From an uncultured Ectothiorhodospiraceae bacterium (lineage in GTDB: Bacteria; Pseudomonadota; Gammaproteobacteria; UBA9214): a stretch of DNA of 64,000 nt. Both the position numbers and the translations under genes were made by a program. The stretch spans positions 1-64,000 of the forward strand of contig CAMYJI010000002.1 in the NCBI GenBank assembly GCA_947258545.1, written 5' to 3'. Shown piece after piece: positions 55,701 to 64,000 of this stretch (positions are counted from its first letter, which is position 1; each line of letters starts with the position of its first letter). The notes under the pieces were generated by a model that was not told the DNA's origin, made no database searches, and saw only the letters and a list, made by a program, of their open reading frames with translations.

Positions 55701-56156
55701 TCAATGCCGCCCGGTATGGCCAAACCCACCCTCTCCACGCTCCGTGATCGTGAATTCCTTGACCACCTCGAAATCGGCATGCACCACGGGCACGATCACC
55801 ATCTGGGCAATGCGCTCGCCGGGTTGCACCGTAAACGATTCCTTGCCACGGTTCCAGCAGGAAACGAACACCTGCCCCTGGTAATCCGAGTCGATAAGGC
55901 CCACCAGGTTGCCCAGTACGATCCCGTGCTTGTGCCCAAGCCCGGAACGCGGCAACAACATGGCCGCCAGCCCGGCCTCTTCGATATGGATGGCCATGCC
56001 GGTCGGGATCAACTCGGTGTCGCCGGGCGCTATCTCCAGGGGCGCCTCCACACATGCGCGCATGTCCATGCCGGCCGCACCGTCGGTGGCATAGTGCGGC
56101 ATCGGGAATTCATTGCCCAGTCGCGGGTCCAGTATCTTAAGCTGAATCTTTTGCAT
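55701..56156 (-). CDS. dut: dUTP diphosphatase
   Basis: This 151-aa trimeric enzyme hydrolyses dUTP to dUMP. Its five motifs are visible: [48 protein letters not shown] and the C-terminal [12 protein letters not shown], with His in the usual Ser place. It overlaps the end of coaBC by 20 bp, so the two are coupled, the usual arrangement. Confidence 0.97.
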   Translation of the reverse strand: MQKIQLKILDPRLGNEFPMPHYATDGAAGMDMRACVEAPLEIAPGDTELIPTGMAIHIEEAGLAAMLLPRSGLGHKHGIVLGNLVGLIDSDYQGQVFVSCWNRGKESFTVQPGERIAQMVIVPVVHADFEVVKEFTITERGEGGFGHTGRH

Positions 56157-57378
56157 GCAGTTTTATCACCGAGTCCGTGTTGTATTTAGCCTGGTAGCGT
56201 TCCGCGAGCAGCGCCACCAGTTGTCGTGCCAGGCGGGTCTTGCGGGTCCGTCCGAGTTGTCGCTCACCCCCGTCCCAAAAGACCTGCAGGGCATTGTCAT
56301 CCACCTCGAAGCCCTGGCCGGGACCAACGACATTGGCGGCGATCATGTCCAGCGACTTGGCGCGCAGCTTGTTGCGTGCGTTTGCCTCCAGCGAATCGGT
56401 CTCGGCGGCAAAGCCCAGCGTAAACGGCGGCTCCGGTAATGCAGCGACGGTGGCCAGAATATCGGGATTGGATTCCAGCGCCAGGGTCATCCCGGCAGTG
56501 GATTTCTTGATCTTTTGTCCGGCCACGCTCTGCGGCCGGTAATCCGTAACAGCGGCGGCCGCGATAAAGATATCCGTGTCCGCGATATGCTCCATCACGG
56601 CGGCATGCATCTGTTCCGCCGTCTCCACCTGGATGCCATTCACCTGCTCCGGCAGCGCCAGCGCGACCGGCCCGGTGACCAGTGTGACCCGTGCCCCTGC
56701 CTCGGCGGCCGCACGGGCAACGGCATAGCCCATCTTGCCCGAGCTACGGTTGCTGATATAGCGCACCGGGTCGATGGCCTCGCGCGTCGGCCCGGCGCTC
56801 ACCAGCACCCGGCGACCGGCCAGGGCACCCCCCTGGAATAGCCCGTCCAGCTGGCGGGCCAGCTCCTCGGGCTCGAGCATCCGTCCCGGCCCGGTCTCTC
56901 CGCAGGCCTGGCTGCCCGTGGCGGGGCCCAGCACGTGCACCCGGCGCGCGCGCAAGGTCTCCAGATTGTCCTGTGTGGCCGGCTGCTGCCACATGGCACG
57001 GTTCATCGCCGGCGCCACGGCCAGCGATGCCTCACATGCCAGGCACACCGCCGCCAGCAGATCATCGGCGCGGCCCTGTACCAGCCGGGCAATGAAGTCT
57101 GCCGTGGCCGGCGCCACCAGCAGTACATCGGCCCAGCGGGCCAGTTCAATATGCCCCATGGCCGCCTCGGCCCGTGGATCCAGCAGGTCGCTGTGCACCG
57201 GCTGACCTGACAACGCCTGCAGGGTGAGTGGGGTGATGAACTCACGGGCAGCGGCCGTCATCACCACACGCACCTCGGCGCCCTGCTCGCGCAGGCGCCT
57301 GACCAGCTCGGCACTCTTGTAGGCGGCGATCCCGCCGGTGACACCCAGCAGGATGTGTTTACCGGATAACGTATTCAT
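56137..57378 (-). CDS. coaBC: Bifunctional phosphopantothenoylcysteine decarboxylase / phosphopantothenate-cysteine ligase
   Basis: The 413-aa two-domain enzyme runs two steps of coenzyme A synthesis. The CoaC half has [20 protein letters not shown] and the substrate segment [12 protein letters not shown]; the CoaB half has [29 protein letters not shown] and AAAVTDYRP. The frame continues to 57471, but MNTLSGKHI at 57378 is the usual start. It is divergent from radC. Confidence 0.96.
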   Translation of the reverse strand: MNTLSGKHILLGVTGGIAAYKSAELVRRLREQGAEVRVVMTAAAREFITPLTLQALSGQPVHSDLLDPRAEAAMGHIELARWADVLLVAPATADFIARLVQGRADDLLAAVCLACEASLAVAPAMNRAMWQQPATQDNLETLRARRVHVLGPATGSQACGETGPGRMLEPEELARQLDGLFQGGALAGRRVLVSAGPTREAIDPVRYISNRSSGKMGYAVARAAAEAGARVTLVTGPVALALPEQVNGIQVETAEQMHAAVMEHIADTDIFIAAAAVTDYRPQSVAGQKIKKSTAGMTLALESNPDILATVAALPEPPFTLGFAAETDSLEANARNKLRAKSLDMIAANVVGPGQGFEVDDNALQVFWDGGERQLGRTRKTRLARQLVALLAERYQAKYNTDSVIKLHAKDSA

Positions 57379-57564
57379 TAGACAGCAGTTTAACAGAAGA
57401 CCCCAAGCTGCGGACATGGCCCGGCGGCCGCAGATTGCGGATTGTTCCCACTGTGTAGGCGTGGAGCACACAGAGTAATGCGATAACTGCCCATGGGAAA
57501 TTCCTACAGCAGAAAGGGGCTTTTCCGTGTTTATCTGTGTGCTGCCATTGCACTAAGCTTTTTT

Positions 57565-57589
57565 CCTGCGTCCTCCGTGTCTCTGCAGT
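57565..57589. repeat. Single degenerate end of the MITE-like family before radC
   Basis: The sequence CCTGCGTCCTCCGTGTCTC then TGCAGT matches the right end of elements A and B with a few changes. Upstream, CCGTGTTTATCTGTGTGC (about 57524-57541) resembles a piece often found with it. No left partner is clear in the 263-bp gap between coaBC and radC. Confidence 0.6.
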
Positions 57590-57641
57590 TAGTCGTTCAC
57601 ATTCAGGTCCAGCCGGGCGCGTTTATGGTAGGGAGACCATC

Positions 57642-58319
57642 ATGCACAGCATCCGCGACTGGCCGGCCACTGAACGGCCGCGTGAAAGGCTCCTCGCCCA
57701 CGGCCCGGCCGTCCTGTCCGATGCCGAGTTGCTTGCCGTTTTCCTGCGCACCGGCGTCAACGGAAAAACCGCCGTCGATCTGGCCCGGGAGTTATTGCAG
57801 GCCTTCGGGGGGCTGCGTCCCCTGCTGGAAGCGGACCGGCGCCGCTTCTGCGGCATGCACGGGCTGGGCATCGCCACCTATGCCCAGTTGCAGGCGGTGC
57901 TGGAGTTGGCGCGCCGCCACATGCAGGCGCAGCTACAGCGCGAGGACGTCCTGGAGAATCCCGGCATGACGCGTCGCTACCTCAGCAGCCGCCTGCGCCA
58001 CTACCGCCACGAGGTCTTCGCCTGCCTGTTCCTGGACAACCGCCACCGGGTGATCGCCTTTGAAGAACTCTTCCGTGGCACCATCGATGGCGCCAGCGTA
58101 CACCCGCGCGAGGTGGTCCGGCAGGCCCTGCAACACAATGCCGCCGCGGTGATCCTCGCCCACAATCACCCCTCCGGCGTGGCCGAACCCAGCCGCGCCG
58201 ACATCCAGCTCACCCGCCGCCTGGTCGATGCCCTGGCACTGGTGGACATCCGGGTACTCGACCACCTGGTCATCGGTGACGCAGAAAGCGTGTCACTGGC
58301 AGAGCGCGGGCAGATATAG
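57642..58319 (+). CDS. radC: RadC family JAMM/MPN+ protein
   Basis: The 225-aa protein has an N-terminal helix-hairpin-helix region ([32 protein letters not shown]) and a JAMM metal site [18 protein letters not shown] with the His, His and Asp in place. The name comes from an old DNA repair phenotype; its actual activity is unsettled. The extended frame from 57537 is rejected because ATG 57642 has AGGGAGACC seven bases upstream. It is the usual neighbour of coaBC. Confidence 0.95.
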   Translation: MHSIRDWPATERPRERLLAHGPAVLSDAELLAVFLRTGVNGKTAVDLARELLQAFGGLRPLLEADRRRFCGMHGLGIATYAQLQAVLELARRHMQAQLQREDVLENPGMTRRYLSSRLRHYRHEVFACLFLDNRHRVIAFEELFRGTIDGASVHPREVVRQALQHNAAAVILAHNHPSGVAEPSRADIQLTRRLVDALALVDIRVLDHLVIGDAESVSLAERGQI

Positions 58320-58326
58320 CCCGCTG

Positions 58327-60735
58327 TCAGTGCCGCATGGCATTGGCCAGCGGACGGAACTGCAGGGTGTAGAACATTTCCAGGTAGCGCTGCGTCTCGG
58401 CCCGCTCCAGGTCGGTTACATAACGCCAGAAACCGTACACCCGGGACAGGGTCATCAGGCGTTCAGCATACCCTTTCCAGGTATAGCGCTCGTTAACCCG
58501 CTGCAGGGCGCCCTGCGAAATACGCCGCCACTCCTCAGAGTCCCGCCGGCAGCGCGCGAAAAAATCCGCCATTTGCTGCGCCGCGGCACTGCCATGATTG
58601 GGATCAATATGAAAACCGGATACGCCGTCCTCGATAATCTCCTGGGGGCCACCGAAACAGGTCGCAAATGTTGGCAGTCCGGTACCCATGGCCTCGATGA
58701 CTGTAAGCCCGAACGCCTCGAACAGTGCCGGCTGGACAAAGGCACCGCCATGGTCGGCGATAACGCGATACAACTCGCCGGCAAAGGCCTTCTCCAGGTA
58801 CATGCCCAACCACCTGACCTGGCCATCCAGCTCATACTCATCCATCAGTCGGTGCATGTACTGAATCTGTTCGTACTCCTCTGCACTGGCGGCCTGGGCC
58901 GGGTCGATATGCCCGGCGACCACCAGCAGATTTGCCTCGGCGCGTAAATCGGGGCACTCCGCATACCATTTCACCAGGCCGGTAATATTCTTGATATGGT
59001 CCATGCGCGCCATGGTGAACAGGATGGGCCTGTCACGGTGCTCCACTACACCACGGATATCCGGTCGGGTCTGGCGACCAAACAGCAGTTCCTCAAATTC
59101 CTCATGCAGGTGGCTTGATCGCCGCTCGGTACCGGTCGCGGGAAAATAGATTTCCGGGTCTGCCCCCGGCGAGACGATATTGAATTTCGGATCGAAGACA
59201 TCGATGCCGTGCACCACCCGGTACAGCCCCGGCATGGTATAGGCAGCATGTGCCTCATACTGCCCCACACTGCCCTCCGTTCCCGCGATTTCCTGGTAGG
59301 TAGAGGTGATAATGAAATCCGCCTTGTTCATCGCTATCAGGTCAGCGGTGAACTGGCAGGAAAAGTGATACTGCTCTTCATTGTCCTTCCAGTAGAGGTC
59401 GGAATACAGGTATTTGGTTTTTTCCAGGGCGTGCGCGATATTGCACTGCGTCACCCCAAGCCGTTGCGACATGATCGACGCCACCAGGTTGCCGTCCGAG
59501 TAGTTGCCGATAATAAGATCCGGGCGTCCCCCGAGTTCGGCCAGCACCCCGCGTTCGGCATCGAGACTGAAGCGTTCCAGGTACGGCCAGACCTCGAACC
59601 TGGATATCCAGTGTGGCAGTACCTTGCCAGCGGCATTCAGGAAGGGGACGCGCAGGATTCGGGCATTGCGCGTCCCGGTGATCAGCTCCATGCGCTGGTC
59701 ACAGGAAGTCCCCTCGGCCATGGGGATGAGACGCGTCACCACCAGGATCTGCGGTTCGATATCGAGGCCCTGGTCCGCGAGGCGGTGGCGCATTTCCTGC
59801 TCCAGGGCGCGCACCTGGTCAAGAATATAGACCACCTGCCCACCGGTATCCGGACGCCCCAGTACATCGGACTGACCAAACCAGCCGTGCGGCGACAGGA
59901 TGGCTATGGAAAAGATCATCGGGATGCGCGCCAGGAACTTCTCCAGGTTGTCTGGCGACGGCGCCTCGAGGATATCGAGCAACAGTTGCATGGTTTCACG
60001 CATACGCGCCGTGTCCCGCCCCCAGCCGGGCTCGAATCCCATGGTCCGCAGCTCGCTGCACACCTCGCCCCAGCCTGCGGTGTGATCCACACCCGCCAGG
60101 TAATCATCTGCAGCACGCAGTGTGCTGCGCAGCCCCCGCACGTCCCTGACGGTCTGGTTCAGCATCAGTTGCTGTTCCCGGTAACTGTGCACCCTGAGGA
60201 AGTCCAGTAGCCGTTTGTCTCCCTTACCCAGGTCTTCGAACAGGCGGCTGGACAGGCGACGGTTCAGAAACTCAACCCCGCGGCCGATGGAGCGTGCCTC
60301 GTGCATCTTCGGGAACTCGCGTGCAAACGGCTCCAGGTCGATCTCCAGCTCCCAACTCCAGGGATCCTGCCCCCCGTTTATCAGGTTTTCTTTGAAATAC
60401 AGGAACTTGCTAACAGTGATGCGTTCAATGCTCATGGTATCCAGGTGCACCCGTAGATATTCCCAGCGGCCAACGCGCACCCGCAGTGCCAGGTAGATCC
60501 AGACATCATCGACCGCCGCTTCCTGCACCCGGCCGAGTAATTTTTCCAGCGGGGTATCGTGGAGGCTGTCCCCGCCCGGCTGCGCACACAAATCGACCAG
60601 CGCATCCTCCACATCACTGCGCAGAAGTAATGCCCGTTTCATTTCCAGCAGGTAATGCCACACCCGGTGAGCCTGTTTGCGCTCCTGCTGCATGTAGCCG
60701 GCAAGCGCTTCGAAAAAGGCATCATCCAGTGTCAT
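58327..60735 (-). CDS. Sucrose synthase
   Basis: This 802-aa GT-B glycosyltransferase reversibly converts sucrose and a nucleoside diphosphate to NDP-glucose and fructose. The length fits. The N-terminal regulatory domains cover about the first 260 residues, the fructose side shows [17 protein letters not shown], and the nucleotide-sugar side ends with [20 protein letters not shown]. It overlaps the sugar kinase stop by 4 bp (ATGA). With sucrose-phosphate synthase and phosphatase nearby it may recycle sucrose into NDP-glucose for glycogen or other polymers. Confidence 0.95.
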   Translation of the reverse strand: MTLDDAFFEALAGYMQQERKQAHRVWHYLLEMKRALLLRSDVEDALVDLCAQPGGDSLHDTPLEKLLGRVQEAAVDDVWIYLALRVRVGRWEYLRVHLDTMSIERITVSKFLYFKENLINGGQDPWSWELEIDLEPFAREFPKMHEARSIGRGVEFLNRRLSSRLFEDLGKGDKRLLDFLRVHSYREQQLMLNQTVRDVRGLRSTLRAADDYLAGVDHTAGWGEVCSELRTMGFEPGWGRDTARMRETMQLLLDILEAPSPDNLEKFLARIPMIFSIAILSPHGWFGQSDVLGRPDTGGQVVYILDQVRALEQEMRHRLADQGLDIEPQILVVTRLIPMAEGTSCDQRMELITGTRNARILRVPFLNAAGKVLPHWISRFEVWPYLERFSLDAERGVLAELGGRPDLIIGNYSDGNLVASIMSQRLGVTQCNIAHALEKTKYLYSDLYWKDNEEQYHFSCQFTADLIAMNKADFIITSTYQEIAGTEGSVGQYEAHAAYTMPGLYRVVHGIDVFDPKFNIVSPGADPEIYFPATGTERRSSHLHEEFEELLFGRQTRPDIRGVVEHRDRPILFTMARMDHIKNITGLVKWYAECPDLRAEANLLVVAGHIDPAQAASAEEYEQIQYMHRLMDEYELDGQVRWLGMYLEKAFAGELYRVIADHGGAFVQPALFEAFGLTVIEAMGTGLPTFATCFGGPQEIIEDGVSGFHIDPNHGSAAAQQMADFFARCRRDSEEWRRISQGALQRVNERYTWKGYAERLMTLSRVYGFWRYVTDLERAETQRYLEMFYTLQFRPLANAMRH

Positions 60736-61628
60736 ATCAGTTTCCAGTTCTCAATAAAGGGTTGGTAAAATCCGGGATCGTTGCACGTTGCACCACGTAT
60801 GCCCGTGATGGCCGAGGCAAAGGCCTGGGCACGCTCCAGCATCAAGGGCAGACTCCAGCCGCGCAGCAATCCCAGCGTCACCACGCTGGTAAAGGCGTCG
60901 CCCGCACCCACCGTGTCGATAATCTCGCCCTGGTCCTGCGGCACGACGCTGAATTCCTCGCCGGAAGACACTAATACCACGGCACCTGCAGCCCCGCGAG
61001 TGACAATCACCATCTCGGCCCCGCATTGTTCCAGCAAGTGCCGCATTTGTGCCTGGAGTACATCCGCCTCCGGTACCAGCTGCGCCAGTTCGGCTTCATT
61101 GAGCTTTATCCAGCGCGCGCCCTGCAGCAGCGACATGATGGTATCCCGCCGCCACCAGGGAGGGCGCAGATTGACGTCAACCAGCCGCTGCGGGTCCCTG
61201 CCCTGTTGCAGCTGCTGCAATGCCCGCCCGGAGCCGGCATTGCGGACTGCAAGACTACCGTGGTAGACCAGCGCGCCGACCGGCAGCGGTGGCATGGCGT
61301 CGGGATCGATGAAGTCATAGGCCTGATTGTCGACGATATCGAAAGCCGGCTCGCCATCCTCGATGCGGATATCGACACCGCCGGTAGGGTGCGTGGAATC
61401 GAGCTGCAGGCCGGAGGCATCCATCTCCCAGGCATGCATGGTATCGCGTATCCGGCGGCCGAGGGCATCATCCCCCACCCGGGAAATAAACAGGGGCGCC
61501 ATGCCAAAGGCCTGCAGGTGCCAGGCAACATTGAAGGGCGCACCGCCAAGCACCACGCTGCCGTCGGGAAACCGGTCGAACAGAACCTCTCCGAATATCA
61601 GCGGACGCTGGCCTCTAAAATCGTTCAT
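60732..61628 (-). CDS. PfkB-family sugar kinase, probable fructokinase
   Basis: The 298-aa kinase opens [34 protein letters not shown], with the GG motif of PfkB kinases, and ends with the nucleotide/base motif [20 protein letters not shown] with the catalytic Asp. Fructose freed by sucrose synthase is the likely substrate, since they overlap by 4 bp. Start ATG 61628 is 4 bp into the phosphatase stop; longer frames to 61661 are less likely. Confidence 0.9.
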   Translation of the reverse strand: MNDFRGQRPLIFGEVLFDRFPDGSVVLGGAPFNVAWHLQAFGMAPLFISRVGDDALGRRIRDTMHAWEMDASGLQLDSTHPTGGVDIRIEDGEPAFDIVDNQAYDFIDPDAMPPLPVGALVYHGSLAVRNAGSGRALQQLQQGRDPQRLVDVNLRPPWWRRDTIMSLLQGARWIKLNEAELAQLVPEADVLQAQMRHLLEQCGAEMVIVTRGAAGAVVLVSSGEEFSVVPQDQGEIIDTVGAGDAFTSVVTLGLLRGWSLPLMLERAQAFASAITGIRGATCNDPGFYQPFIENWKLI

Positions 61629-62488
61629 TTCACCAGGCCCGTCCGTTGCTGCCCCATCCACTCCCCTGTCTGCGGTATAAAATGCAACACACCCTCCAGC
61701 ACCCCGGCACTGTAATTACCGTTCATGCCGAGCAAACCTCCGCGGGCCAGATACAGCAGGCTGGAATGGCCCTGTGCAGCAGCCTGTTGCAGTGCTGCCA
61801 CTCGAACCTCCTCACTGGCATTGGCCACCAGTACTGCCTGGATGGGGCTTGCGAGTACGTGCAGATCATTACCGCTGTCCCCGGCAAACACGGTTTCCGC
61901 ATACGAAAACCCGTGCTGCTGCATCAGAAATTCAACCGCGTGCAATTTGTTTGCCCGCGCCGGCAGCACATCCAGCAAGCCGATCCCGGCAGGCTCATCA
62001 ACACTCCACACCAGGCTTGCACTGACATTGTGCTGCGCCAGGCACTGCCCGACTTCATCCAGCAATGCAACATGGTCGGCATACAGCGGCACGTAGTAAC
62101 TCAATTTATGAATATTTTGTTTAACGGATTCCTGCAGCCGGAGCAGCCGGTTGCCGGCAAGCAGCGCACTGATATCGGCATGCTGCAGGCCGCCCCAGTC
62201 CGGTGCTATTTCTACCTGCCAGGCCTGCTGCAGGTGCCAGCCCTCTTCATTCACTGCATAGATCGTGGTTCCCACATCAGCGATCACAAAGTCCGGGCGT
62301 GGCAACCGATAGTCTGCAATCGCCTGCTCAATCAGTTCACGGTGCCTGCCGGACACATACACCAGCGTCACTTCCGGCCTCGACACGAACCGGGTGAAAT
62401 TCGTCCTGGCTGCAGGCGACTCCGGCTGCGTTCCATTGGGGAGCAAGGTCCGATCGAGATCGGAACACAGCAGCACACGGGTGGTCAT
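61625..62488 (-). CDS. Sucrose-phosphate phosphatase (HAD-IIB)
   Basis: The 287-aa protein has the intact HAD set: CSDLDRTLLPNG (nucleophile and acid/base Asp), YVSGRHRELIEQA, a Lys in ARANKLHAVEFL and FAGDSGNDLHVL. This is the sucrose-phosphate phosphatase subgroup, which removes phosphate from sucrose 6-phosphate. It overlaps the sucrose-phosphate synthase stop by 4 bp, so it is coupled to it. It supplies the active phosphatase that the synthase's own C-terminal domain appears to lack. Confidence 0.93.
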   Translation of the reverse strand: MTTRVLLCSDLDRTLLPNGTQPESPAARTNFTRFVSRPEVTLVYVSGRHRELIEQAIADYRLPRPDFVIADVGTTIYAVNEEGWHLQQAWQVEIAPDWGGLQHADISALLAGNRLLRLQESVKQNIHKLSYYVPLYADHVALLDEVGQCLAQHNVSASLVWSVDEPAGIGLLDVLPARANKLHAVEFLMQQHGFSYAETVFAGDSGNDLHVLASPIQAVLVANASEEVRVAALQQAAAQGHSSLLYLARGGLLGMNGNYSAGVLEGVLHFIPQTGEWMGQQRTGLVK

Positions 62489-64000
62489 GCCTCGGCCACA
62501 CCGCAATCGCGGAAGAACCTGTAGTGTCTAATCGCCTCGAGTATGCCCGCCGCATATGGCTTTGTTGCGAAATAGATGTGCTCTATATCAACCAGCGCCG
62601 AGAGCTCCTCATGGTGACGGTTGGCGACGACTACCGCCATAGTATTACCACGCATCATGTCCTCGTCGGCACCGGATCCGCCGGCAACCAGGATATGCTC
62701 CAGCGGGATCTCCCACTGGTCGGCGAACCAGCGCAGCGCGAAGCCCTTCGATGCCCGGACCGGCACGATATCGAGAAACTGACCAAAAGACATGAAGACC
62801 GAAACAGCCTGCTCATGCTGGTGCAGCAGGCTGTTGATTTCCTCCAGACCCGGCGCATGATTAGGGTCGATGTAATAGCTTATCTTGAAACGGCTCTGTT
62901 CGATCTTGGGCTGCAGCTTGATGCCCGGCAGATCCGTAAGAATTCGCAATACTGCAGGCTTGTTCCAAAGATGGTCGATGTGCTGCACCCAGGCATAATC
63001 GGCAGTCAGGCGCGGGGCATAGTGGATTGCCGTACCCAGACTGGTGATCAGCACATCGGGTTGTGGAATACCGTATTGCTTCATTATGCGCAGCGCGGCA
63101 TCCAACCGACGTCCCGTGGCAATACCGAAGGTTGCACACTTGCGGTTTTCCCGCATCACACTGATAAAGCTCGCCAGCGACTTCGGATCAGTCAGCAGGT
63201 TCTGGTCAAGATCGGTAAATATTGCCCGATCGTGGTAGAGCGATGGCCGACGCAGCGGTGGCTGACGGGCCGGCGCCTCGACCCGCCTCAATATTGCGTG
63301 CAGCGCCTCCATATACTGATCCACGTGCGCCTGCCATGAATAGTGGCGCCGCACCCCCTCAAGGCCGTTGTCAGCCAGCGTCTGCCAGGTCTTCGTATCA
63401 CTGAGTATCTTCAGCAGGGCCTTGCCGATGGCCGCCTTGTCGAGTGGATCGACCAGGTAGCCGTTATTGCAATTGGCGGTGATATCGCGCGGCCCGCCGT
63501 CTTCGGTTGCCACGATCGGCAGCCTGCTGGCTGCCGCCTCGATCAGGGTCAGTCCAAACGGCTCGGTCAGTGCGGGATTGATAAATACCCCGCCACTGGC
63601 AGACGCCAGGCGATACAGGACCGGCACATCATTCAGTTGATGGTGTTTGGGGTAGGCCACGTTGCCATACAGGTCATACTGGTCAATGGTCAGCAGCAGA
63701 TCGGTTAGCACCTCCTGTGGCCTGCTGTTCATTTCCCGGACATCGTCCCGGGTTCCGGCCACAATCACCAGGTTGGCGGCCCGCTGCAGTTCCGCGGACT
63801 CACCGTACACCTCGAGCAGAGTGCCCAGGTTCTTGCGTGCATCCGGACGCGACAGCGCCAGGATGATTGGCTTGTCCGGCTGGTTGAGGAAGCGCGCCAG
63901 CTCGCGCTGCATCGGACTGTCCTGTTCACTGCCGTCCGCCGGGAAAAACAAGTCCAGTTCCGTACCCGGCGGAATGACCTTCATTTGCTCCGGCTGGTAG
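62485..64000 (-). CDS. Sucrose-phosphate synthase (C-terminal part)
   Basis: The gene is cut by the right edge; about 505 C-terminal residues are visible. The glycosyltransferase segment runs from MKVIPPGTELDLFFP through KPIILALSRPDARKNLGTL to NPALTEPFGLTLIEAAASRLP. A C-terminal SPP-like HAD domain follows, but its motifs are changed: TDLDQNLL has Asn in place of Thr and VAGGSGADEDM lacks the Asp of GDSGND. The domain is thus probably regulatory or structural. It uses UDP-glucose and fructose 6-phosphate. The next gene overlaps by 4 bp. Confidence 0.93.
   Translation of the reverse strand, partial: YQPEQMKVIPPGTELDLFFPADGSEQDSPMQRELARFLNQPDKPIILALSRPDARKNLGTLLEVYGESAELQRAANLVIVAGTRDDVREMNSRPQEVLTDLLLTIDQYDLYGNVAYPKHHQLNDVPVLYRLASASGGVFINPALTEPFGLTLIEAAASRLPIVATEDGGPRDITANCNNGYLVDPLDKAAIGKALLKILSDTKTWQTLADNGLEGVRRHYSWQAHVDQYMEALHAILRRVEAPARQPPLRRPSLYHDRAIFTDLDQNLLTDPKSLASFISVMRENRKCATFGIATGRRLDAALRIMKQYGIPQPDVLITSLGTAIHYAPRLTADYAWVQHIDHLWNKPAVLRILTDLPGIKLQPKIEQSRFKISYYIDPNHAPGLEEINSLLHQHEQAVSVFMSFGQFLDIVPVRASKGFALRWFADQWEIPLEHILVAGGSGADEDMMRGNTMAVVVANRHHEELSALVDIEHIYFATKPYAAGILEAIRHYRFFRDCGVAEA

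Overview
The window reads as chromosome from a GC-rich gammaproteobacterium. Gene order strongly resembles Pseudomonas in several blocks (chp/pil, gshB, tonB, yqgE, ruvX, pyrR, pyrB, pyrC', pilU/pilT, proC, yggT; and radC, coaBC, dut, algC, argB, pyrE, xthA/crc). Other genes point to a free-living, probably autotrophic and moderately osmotolerant organism: a Calvin-type transketolase / GAPDH / PGK / pyruvate kinase / class II aldolase run, an NnrS protein of the nitric-oxide or denitrification type, and a four-gene sucrose cluster. A sulfur- or nitrogen-oxidising member of the Chromatiales or a relative would fit; this is inference, since no RuBisCO, sox, amo or rRNA gene lies in the window.

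Layout. 1-831: 5' part of a secreted subtilase (minus). 1045-4881: stress kinase srkA, a GNAT acetyltransferase, a DoxX-like membrane protein and NnrS (plus), then a UspA-type stress protein (minus). 5080-9631: a PAS-GGDEF-EAL membrane protein, a membrane-anchored unknown (both minus) and a YkgJ cysteine-cluster protein (plus). 9930-17029: central carbon block fba, pyk, pgk, gap, tkt (all minus). 17378-24237: a redoxin (minus), then metK, ahcY, metF, bioA, rsmE (plus), i.e. the SAM/methyl cycle plus a SAM-consuming biotin gene and an RNA methylase. 24248-33900: Chp chemosensory system for type IV pili (pilG, pilH, pilI, pilJ, chpA, chpC, minus). 34103-42662: gshB, apbE, a NusG-domain-II protein, a Gx transporter, tonB, yqgE, ruvX, pyrR, pyrB, a non-catalytic dihydroorotase and a PyrK-like subunit (plus). 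42677-44857: pilU and pilT (minus). 45154-48930: proC, yggT, a DUF4426 protein, an AmpG-like MFS transporter and a small 64-aa protein (plus). 48986-58319: xthA, pyrE, a TSUP permease, a DUF4124 protein, argB, a sensor-fused algC, dut, coaBC and radC. 58327-64000: sucrose synthase, PfkB sugar kinase, sucrose-phosphate phosphatase and sucrose-phosphate synthase (minus; the last is cut by the window end).

Non-coding content: two MITE-like elements with matching 26-bp terminal inverted repeats flank metF, and a single degenerate end of the same family lies before radC. A different dispersed repeat lies downstream of the YkgJ gene. There are several intrinsic terminators, and a possible structured RNA between the redoxin gene and tkt that ends in a good terminator. 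No tRNA, rRNA, CRISPR array, integrase or transposase gene was found.

How the genes work together: the chp/pil genes and pilT/pilU form one twitching-motility control unit split around a pyrimidine operon, and tonB sits in the position of the Pseudomonas twitching gene tonB3. The sucrose genes overlap by 4 bp at every junction and should be made as one coupled unit that makes and recycles sucrose. metK, ahcY and metF make and regenerate SAM.
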